Below are positions 7,891 to 10,993 of a DNA stretch of 10,993 bases, in pieces. This DNA comes from Planctomycetaceae bacterium (GTDB taxonomy: Bacteria > Planctomycetota > MHYJ01 > SBBU01): NCBI GenBank assembly GCA_005239585.1, contig SBBU01000305.1, forward strand, positions 1-10,993, read 5' to 3'. A model generated the notes under the pieces. That model saw only the letters and a program-made list of their open reading frames with translations. It searched no databases and was not told the origin of the DNA. The translations under genes and the position numbers were made by a program. Each line of letters opens with the position of its first letter. Position 1 is the first letter of the stretch.

Positions 7891-7896
7891 TAAAAT
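7868..7896 (+). promoter_or_regulatory. Possible promoter for the retropepsin-like gene
   Basis: TAAAAT (7891-7896, 5 of 6) lies six bases before the ATG at 7903, and TTCCAA (7868-7873) is 17 bases further upstream. The -35 match is poor. No Shine-Dalgarno is present, so a leaderless message from this element is plausible. Cotranscription with kimA, twelve bases upstream, is the alternative. Confidence 0.25.
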
Positions 7897-7902
7897 AACT
7901 GC

Positions 7903-8298
7903 ATGACCAAACCGATTTTGCAAGTCAGTGTTTTGACACTGAACAAGAAAAAAAGAACTGTTCAAGCATTGTTTGATACAGATTCATACTACACTATTTT
8001 AAGAGAGGATTGCGTGCCAAAAGGAGGCATCGTTTATCGTTATAAGACAATCGAGCATCTACAAACAGCCGGCAAAAAGGGCGGCATAAATATAACAGGG
8101 GAATCGATATTGATTATCTCGATCGGTGGTAAGCAGATTAGGAGCTCGGCATATATTACACCTGATATTAGGAGAGAAATGATTATTGGCGCTGAAGTTA
8201 TGCAGTCATGGGATATCACAATCAGAAATCGAAATGGCAGGACACGGGTTATCGTAGGTCGTGATATGCGAGACCCCGAACTTACTGAGGTTGACTAG
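7903..8298 (+). CDS. Retropepsin-like (clan AA) aspartic protease-fold protein
   Basis: The 131-residue product resembles single-domain, chromosomally encoded retropepsin-fold proteins, whose monomers would form a dimeric active site. The active-site loop ALFDTDSYYTIL (residues 22-33) follows the family pattern of hydrophobic residue, Asp-Thr-Gly-Ser/Ala and hydrophobic residue, with D25 as the catalytic aspartate. The glycine, however, is replaced by D27. The second hallmark, IIGAEVMQSWDITI (94-107), matches the I-G-x-(x)3-Q/L-x-W strand-helix segment of these proteins. There is no signal peptide, reverse transcriptase or integrase nearby, so it is not part of a retroelement. The substrate is unknown. 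The Asp in place of Gly may alter or abolish catalysis. It ends 17 bases inside the convergent acetyltransferase gene. The start lacks a Shine-Dalgarno, but there is no other in-frame start before residue 93. Confidence 0.72.
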   Translation: MTKPILQVSVLTLNKKKRTVQALFDTDSYYTILREDCVPKGGIVYRYKTIEHLQTAGKKGGINITGESILIISIGGKQIRSSAYITPDIRREMIIGAEVMQSWDITIRNRNGRTRVIVGRDMRDPELTEVD

Positions 8299-8701
8299 GC
8301 CCAGATTGCCTCTCGTAATTTCGAATTATCATGCCTTTTGCCGGTTTCATTCCGAATCGTTCGTAGAATTCCTGAAGCTCTGGATCGCACAGAACATCGA
8401 TCATGTACAGCTTCTTGAGCTTATCCAGCATTCGTCGGAATAATTCTTTTCCAATTCCTCGTCCTTGATATTTGGGCAGTACCTCAAGAAACGGAATATA
8501 GGCTGACAGGACATTATCTGTGATAGCTGTGACGAATCCTACAACATTTCCATTTTGATCATCAATGGCAAGAACGACCAGATCGCTGTTTCTTACTAGT
8601 TTAAGATGAACCTCGGGCAATGGGGGACTCGGCCAACCTATGAAAAACCCTTTTAACTTATCTGCAGTTATTCCTTCAATTGAATCCGTAAAACAAATCA
8701 T
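8282..8701 (-). CDS. GNAT-family N-acetyltransferase
   Basis: The 139-residue protein carries the core of the Gcn5-related acetyltransferase fold, which moves acetyl from acetyl-CoA to an amine. Motif A, the acetyl-CoA pyrophosphate loop, is visible at residues 71-86 as FLEVLPKYQGRGIGKE. The helix LFRRMLDKL follows it. The later ELQEFYERFGMKP segment (108-120) is the usual motif B with Y113 as candidate acid. An earlier strand, LVVLAIDDQNGNVVGFVTAI (41-60), matches the beta2-beta3 hairpin. The substrate cannot be assigned. The gene faces the retropepsin-like gene and overlaps its 3' end by 17 bases. It diverges from the tRNA-Gly gene across about 70 bases. There is no Shine-Dalgarno before the ATG. 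Confidence 0.88.
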   Translation of the reverse strand: MICFTDSIEGITADKLKGFFIGWPSPPLPEVHLKLVRNSDLVVLAIDDQNGNVVGFVTAITDNVLSAYIPFLEVLPKYQGRGIGKELFRRMLDKLKKLYMIDVLCDPELQEFYERFGMKPAKGMIIRNYERQSGPSQPQ

Positions 8702-8709
8702 GTTTGACT

Positions 8710-8736
8710 ATGGTAATTTTCCTTGACAAATTGCAA
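8710..8736 (-). promoter_or_regulatory. Possible promoter for the GNAT gene
   Basis: Read on the minus strand, TTGCAA (8736-8731) is followed after 14 bases by TTACCA and after 15 by TACCAT (8715-8710). The latter ends eight bases before the ATG. The spacing is short and the match partial. The same bases serve the opposite-strand tRNA-Gly promoter, so the two would compete. Confidence 0.22.
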
Positions 8737-8758
8737 CGATAGATACGAATGCTAAAAT
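8731..8758 (+). promoter_or_regulatory. Promoter of tRNA-Gly
   Basis: TTGCAA (8731-8736) and TAAAAT (8753-8758, 5 of 6) are 16 bases apart and end 16 bases before the mature tRNA 5' end. A perfect TTGACA at 8723-8728 lies close by, but is 24 bases from TAAAAT and too far to pair with it. Confidence 0.5.
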
Positions 8759-8774
8759 TAGTCCAAAGGGCTGG

Positions 8775-8847
8775 GCGGGCGTAGCTCAATTGGTAGAGTT
8801 CCAGCTTTCCAAGCTGGGTGTTACGGGTTCGAGCCCCGTCGCCCGCT
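8775..8847 (+). tRNA. tRNA-Gly, anticodon UCC
   Basis: A complete 73-base cloverleaf reads GGA/GGG glycine codons. The acceptor stem is GCGGGCG (8775-8781) with CGCCCGC (8840-8846), and the discriminator is U at 8847. The D-stem is GCTC/GAGT. The anticodon stem is CCAGC/GCTGG with loop TTTCCAA and anticodon TCC at 8808-8810. The variable loop has 5 bases, and the T-arm is ACGGG-TTCGAGC-CCCGT. The 3' CCA is not encoded directly after the discriminator, so it must be added by a nucleotidyltransferase. Confidence 0.97.
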
Positions 8848-8866
8848 CTCCAGGCGACAGGTAGGT

Positions 8867-8895
8867 TTGCATTTATAAATCATAAAATCTAAAAT
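8867..8895 (+). promoter_or_regulatory. Promoter of tRNA-Tyr
   Basis: TTGCAT (8867-8872) and TAAAAT (8890-8895) are 17 bases apart and end 22 bases before the tRNA. It closely matches the tRNA-Gly promoter in both hexamers, so the two tRNA genes are probably transcribed independently. Confidence 0.5.
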
Positions 8896-8917
8896 CATCA
8901 AGTCCTAAAACAGATCT

Positions 8918-9000
8918 GGGTGGGTACCCGAGTGGTCAAAGGGGCGGGGCTGTAAACCCCGTGGCGTTTGCCTTCGGGGGTTCGAATCCCTCCCCACCCA
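8918..9000 (+). tRNA. tRNA-Tyr, anticodon GUA
   Basis: This is an 83-base class II tRNA with the long variable arm typical of bacterial tyrosine tRNAs. The acceptor is GGGTGGG (8918-8924) with CCCACCC (8993-8999), and the discriminator is A at 9000. The anticodon stem is CGGGG/CCCCG with loop CTGTAAA and anticodon GTA at 8952-8954. The variable arm pairs GGC (8963-8965) with GCC (8970-8972). The T-arm is GGGGG-TTCGAAT-CCCTC with one G-U pair. CCA is not encoded. Confidence 0.97.
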
Positions 9001-9010
9001 ATTTGAAACC

Positions 9011-9016
9011 TATAAT
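9011..9016 (+). promoter_or_regulatory. Perfect -10 box before the release-factor-like gene
   Basis: TATAAT lies nine bases before the ATG at 9026. No -35 match is found; the expected place falls inside the T-arm of tRNA-Tyr (about 8988-8993). Read-through from the tRNA-Tyr promoter is the alternative source of message. Confidence 0.35.
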
Positions 9017-9025
9017 TGCCACCGA

Positions 9026-9436
9026 ATGGTAAGCCAGAACAAATTACAGGCAATAAAAGAGCGTATGGAACAGCTTGGCATAAAAGAGGCTGATATTGAG
9101 GAACATTTTGTCAGGAGCTCAGGCAGCGGCGGCCAAAATGTGAATAAGGTAAATACATGTGTATATCTGAAACACAAGCCAACGGGGATTGAAATTAGGT
9201 GCCAGATAACTCGTTCTCAGGGAGATAACCGTATCCTAGCCCGCAGAATTCTGTGCGAGAAGATTGAGGCCATTCGCCTCGGCAGACTTGGTGAACAGGC
9301 AAGGGAACGTCACCTAATCAGGGCAAGGAAACGCAGGATATCACACCGTGCCAAAGAAAGAATGTTGCATGGTAAAAAAATCCAGTCACTCAAGAAACAA
9401 CTCCGTAAAAATCCTACACAGTACGACGAACTTTAA
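9026..9436 (+). CDS. Release-factor-like GGQ protein, probable ribosome rescue factor
   Basis: The 136-residue protein has only the catalytic domain of class I release factors, which hydrolyses the ester bond of peptidyl-tRNA in the ribosomal peptidyl-transferase centre. The GGQ motif is at residues 35-37 in [12 protein letters not shown]. It is followed by the family segment [15 protein letters not shown] and SQGDNR. The stop-codon recognition domains of RF1 and RF2 are missing. The C-terminal third (about 94-128) is rich in Arg and Lys, as in ArfB/YaeJ and mitochondrial C12orf65/MTRFR, where such a tail enters an empty mRNA channel or binds rRNA. This suggests rescue of stalled ribosomes. 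Which rescue family it belongs to is unclear. It starts 25 bases after tRNA-Tyr, without a Shine-Dalgarno. Confidence 0.88.
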   Translation: MVSQNKLQAIKERMEQLGIKEADIEEHFVRSSGSGGQNVNKVNTCVYLKHKPTGIEIRCQITRSQGDNRILARRILCEKIEAIRLGRLGEQARERHLIRARKRRISHRAKERMLHGKKIQSLKKQLRKNPTQYDEL

Positions 9437-9452
9437 GATTGCAACTGTACGG

Positions 9453-9481
9453 TTGAGTTGGGTAAGAGGATACCCTATAAT
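9453..9481 (+). promoter_or_regulatory. Promoter of ribBA with inverted repeat in the spacer
   Basis: TTGAGT (9453-9458) and a perfect TATAAT (9476-9481) are exactly 17 bases apart. The spacer holds the inverted repeat GGGTA (9460-9464) and TACCC (9471-9475), a possible operator. The -10 ends eight bases before the ATG, so transcription should begin at or next to the start codon. Confidence 0.6.
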
Positions 9482-9489
9482 TCACGCTG

Positions 9490-10737
9490 ATGGGAACTGT
9501 GAACGAAAATAACTCAATATTTAACCCCGTGGAAGAAGTGCTTGAATCCATAAGAAAGGGCGAGATGGTGGTCCTTGTAGACAGCGAGGATAGGGAAAAT
9601 GAAGGAGACCTGGTTCTGGCTGCGCAGAAAGTGACACCAGAGTCAATCAACTTTATGGCAAAGCATGGGAGAGGTATTATATGTTTGGCCCTTTCTGAGG
9701 AACGCTGTGAAAAACTTGCACTGCCTCTCATGGTTGATTCAAGGCATAATAACTCAAAATATGGTACGGCATTTACAGTATCGATCGATGCTGCAAAAGG
9801 AATCACAAGTGGGACATCGGCGTATGACAGGGCAGTTACGATTCTAACAGCTGTAAGAGATGACTGTAAACCAGAAGAGATTGTCAGACCTGGTCATGTC
9901 TTTCCTTTAAGATCATGCGAAGGAGGTGCCCTTGTTCGAGCTGGTCATACAGAGGGCTCTGTCGATCTTATGCGTTTGGCAGTCCTCAAACCCGCGGCAG
10001 TTATGTGCGAGATCATGAATGAAGAGGGCAAGATGGCGCGCATTCCAGAGCTGGTGGAATTTAGCAAGAAACACGGACTCAAAATGTGCTCGATTGCCGA
10101 CATCATTGAATACAGAAGAAAGAAAGAAAGGCTGATCGAAAAAATTGTTGATGTAAAAATGCCAACAAAGTTTGGAGACTTTGATCTGCATATATTCAAG
10201 TCGCTCGTCGATGAGTATCTGCACATAGCGCTTTGCATGGGAAGGGTCGGAAAAAGTAAGGTCATTGAAGATCCTGTGCTTGTGAGGGTCCATTCAGAAT
10301 GCCTAACGGGAGATATTTTCCATTCACTTCGATGTGACTGCGGTGATCAGCTAACTGGTGCGCTGGCTATGATTACCGAGGCAGGTGAGGGGATACTTTT
10401 GTACATCAGACAGGAAGGGCGTGGCATAGGACTGGTCAATAAACTCAAGGCATATAAATTACAGGACAAAGGGGCCGATACAGTCGATGCTAATTTGAAG
10501 CTTGGACTCCCTGCCGATCTTCGCCAGTATGGCATAGGCGCCCAAATACTTTTCGATCTCGGTCTCCGCAAGATGAAGCTGATGACTAACAATCCCAAAA
10601 AGATCTATGGAATACATGGTTTTGGATTGCAAGTTGTCGAACGAGTCGCGATTGAACCCCCTCCCAATCAGCTTAATCTCTCATACCTCAAGGCAAAAAA
10701 GGAAAAACTGGGCCATCTCCTGGATAGAATCGAATAA
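9490..10737 (+). CDS. ribBA: Bifunctional DHBP synthase / GTP cyclohydrolase II
   Basis: This fused enzyme starts both branches of riboflavin synthesis. Residues about 1-210 form the RibB domain, which makes 3,4-dihydroxy-2-butanone 4-phosphate from ribulose 5-phosphate. It shows the acidic metal loop DSEDRENEGDL (31-41), HGRGIICLAL (59-68) and the RPGHVFPLR...RAGHTEGSVDL region (133-160). Residues about 215-415 form the RibA domain, which opens GTP. The zinc ligands are C271, C282 and C284 in ECLTGDIFHSLRCDCGDQL. The nucleotide and catalytic segments IRQEGRGIGL (306-315), LRQYGIGAQIL (344-354) and LMTNNPKK (364-371) are present. Both halves appear intact. The length is usual for RibBA. No Shine-Dalgarno at proper distance exists (AGAGGA at 9465-9470 is 19 bases off), and no FMN riboswitch is seen. 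No other riboflavin gene is in the window. Confidence 0.96.
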   Translation: MGTVNENNSIFNPVEEVLESIRKGEMVVLVDSEDRENEGDLVLAAQKVTPESINFMAKHGRGIICLALSEERCEKLALPLMVDSRHNNSKYGTAFTVSIDAAKGITSGTSAYDRAVTILTAVRDDCKPEEIVRPGHVFPLRSCEGGALVRAGHTEGSVDLMRLAVLKPAAVMCEIMNEEGKMARIPELVEFSKKHGLKMCSIADIIEYRRKKERLIEKIVDVKMPTKFGDFDLHIFKSLVDEYLHIALCMGRVGKSKVIEDPVLVRVHSECLTGDIFHSLRCDCGDQLTGALAMITEAGEGILLYIRQEGRGIGLVNKLKAYKLQDKGADTVDANLKLGLPADLRQYGIGAQILFDLGLRKMKLMTNNPKKIYGIHGFGLQVVERVAIEPPPNQLNLSYLKAKKEKLGHLLDRIE

Positions 10738-10743
10738 ACTGGC

Positions 10744-10893
10744 TTACACTACGTCGAGAAATGTTTTCTCTAGTTTTTCTTGTCCACAGTACATACATTT
10801 TAGATGGCGCCTAGACATGACTCGACTGCAGCTGGTGCATGTAGAGACTTGCTTTTTGACTCTGCCGTCCAGTTTTCCATCGAGCAGATCAAT
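10744..10893 (-). CDS. Small zinc-ribbon reading frame, start uncertain, possibly broken
   Basis: On the minus strand a frame ending at a TAA (10746-10744) encodes a four-cysteine ribbon. The motif is CTSC (codons 10839-10828), then SRRHLK, then CMYCGQ (codons 10797-10786), ending in EKLEKTFLDVV. The C-x2-C...C-x2-C spacing with intervening basic residues looks like a real small zinc-binding domain. The frame is open upstream to a TAA at about 10960, but has no ATG, GTG or TTG before the cysteines. ATT at 10893-10891 and CTG at 10887-10885 are the only near-start codons. The listed end assumes the ATT. It may use a rare start, or be the tail of a gene shifted in frame at the A-run at 10894-10899. 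I do not recognise the family. Confidence 0.4.
   Translation of the reverse strand: MDLLDGKLDGRVKKQVSTCTSCSRVMSRRHLKCMYCGQEKLEKTFLDVV
10756..10779 (+). terminator. Probable intrinsic terminator of ribBA
   Basis: GAGAAA (10756-10761) and TTTCTC (10765-10770) form a 6-bp stem with a TGT loop. TAG and a run of five T's follow at 10774-10778, 18 bases after the ribBA stop. The stem is short and AT-rich, so efficiency may be modest. It lies within the 3' end of the opposing zinc-ribbon frame. Confidence 0.4.
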
Positions 10894-10919
10894 CTTTTTT
10901 ACTGCAACGTCGCCGAATG

Positions 10920-10940
10920 CCGCACCCCTCTGGGGTGCGG
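10920..10940. repeat. Perfect 9-bp GC hairpin near the window end
   Basis: CCGCACCCC (10920-10928) and GGGGTGCGG (10932-10940) are perfect complements around a TCT loop. Neither strand shows a T-run after it. It lies upstream of the minus-strand zinc-ribbon frame and could be a terminator-like, attenuator or mRNA-stability element. Apart from this hairpin, nothing further is identified in 10941-10993. Confidence 0.5.
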
Positions 10941-10993
10941 ATGAAGGCGCCCCGTGGTATTATCATATGAGTGGAATATCGAAGGACCAGCCA

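Noticed and set aside
7903..8298. Remnant of a retroelement, because of the retropepsin fold
   Set aside because: No reverse transcriptase, integrase, RNase H or terminal repeats nearby. Stand-alone bacterial clan AA genes are known.
8261..8443. Plus-strand 60-codon frame across the convergent gene ends
   Set aside because: It overlaps the well-supported GNAT gene in antisense and shows no domain.
8723..8758. TTGACA at 8723 as the -35 of tRNA-Gly
   Set aside because: It is 24 bases from TAAAAT, and TTGCAA at 8731 gives a proper 16-base spacer.
8848..8852. Encoded CCA end of tRNA-Gly
   Set aside because: CCA at 8850-8852 is separated from the discriminator U8847 by two extra bases, so it is not the mature 3' end.
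9437..9489. FMN riboswitch before ribBA
   Set aside because: Only 53 bases are available and none of the RFN-element conserved blocks is present.

Overview
The window is a chromosomal housekeeping segment from a bacterium of moderate G+C content. Gene content suggests an uncultured Planctomycetota-like lineage: a GroEL without the usual Gly-Gly-Met tail, a secreted squalene-cyclase-fold repeat protein of a type abundant in planctomycetes, a chromosomal retropepsin-like protein and a small release-factor-like protein. This placement is an inference from gene types; no 16S or ribosomal marker is present. I see no insertion sequence, phage gene, CRISPR array or integrase.

Layout. 50-1690 is groEL with a strong Shine-Dalgarno and a GC hairpin after the stop. 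1691-1885 is a structured intergenic region with a TTGACA promoter, followed by a predicted exported toroid-repeat protein (1886-3031). A second sigma70-like promoter drives a two-gene operon (3152-5669) for cystathionine beta-synthase and cystathionine gamma-lyase, the reverse transsulfuration route from homocysteine to cysteine. The next intergenic region holds a well-conserved ydaO/yuaA-type cyclic di-AMP riboswitch (about 5750-5892), directly before a KimA-like potassium importer (5938-7890). This links the organism to c-di-AMP control of potassium. A retropepsin-like protein (7903-8298) and a convergent GNAT acetyltransferase (8282-8701, minus) follow. Then come tRNA-Gly(UCC) and tRNA-Tyr(GUA), each with its own promoter, a GGQ release-factor-like protein (9026-9436), and the bifunctional riboflavin gene ribBA (9490-10737). 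The last 250 bases hold a probable ribBA terminator and, on the minus strand, the tail of a small zinc-ribbon reading frame with no ordinary start codon.

Two things stand out. The first is the c-di-AMP riboswitch and KimA pair, with an apparent downstream element that could hide the ribosome binding site. The second is that several genes (1886, 7903, 8701 minus, 9026, 9490) have a -10-like hexamer only 6-11 bases before the start codon and no Shine-Dalgarno, while groEL and the cysteine genes have ordinary leaders. This suggests a mixed leaderless and leadered transcript population.
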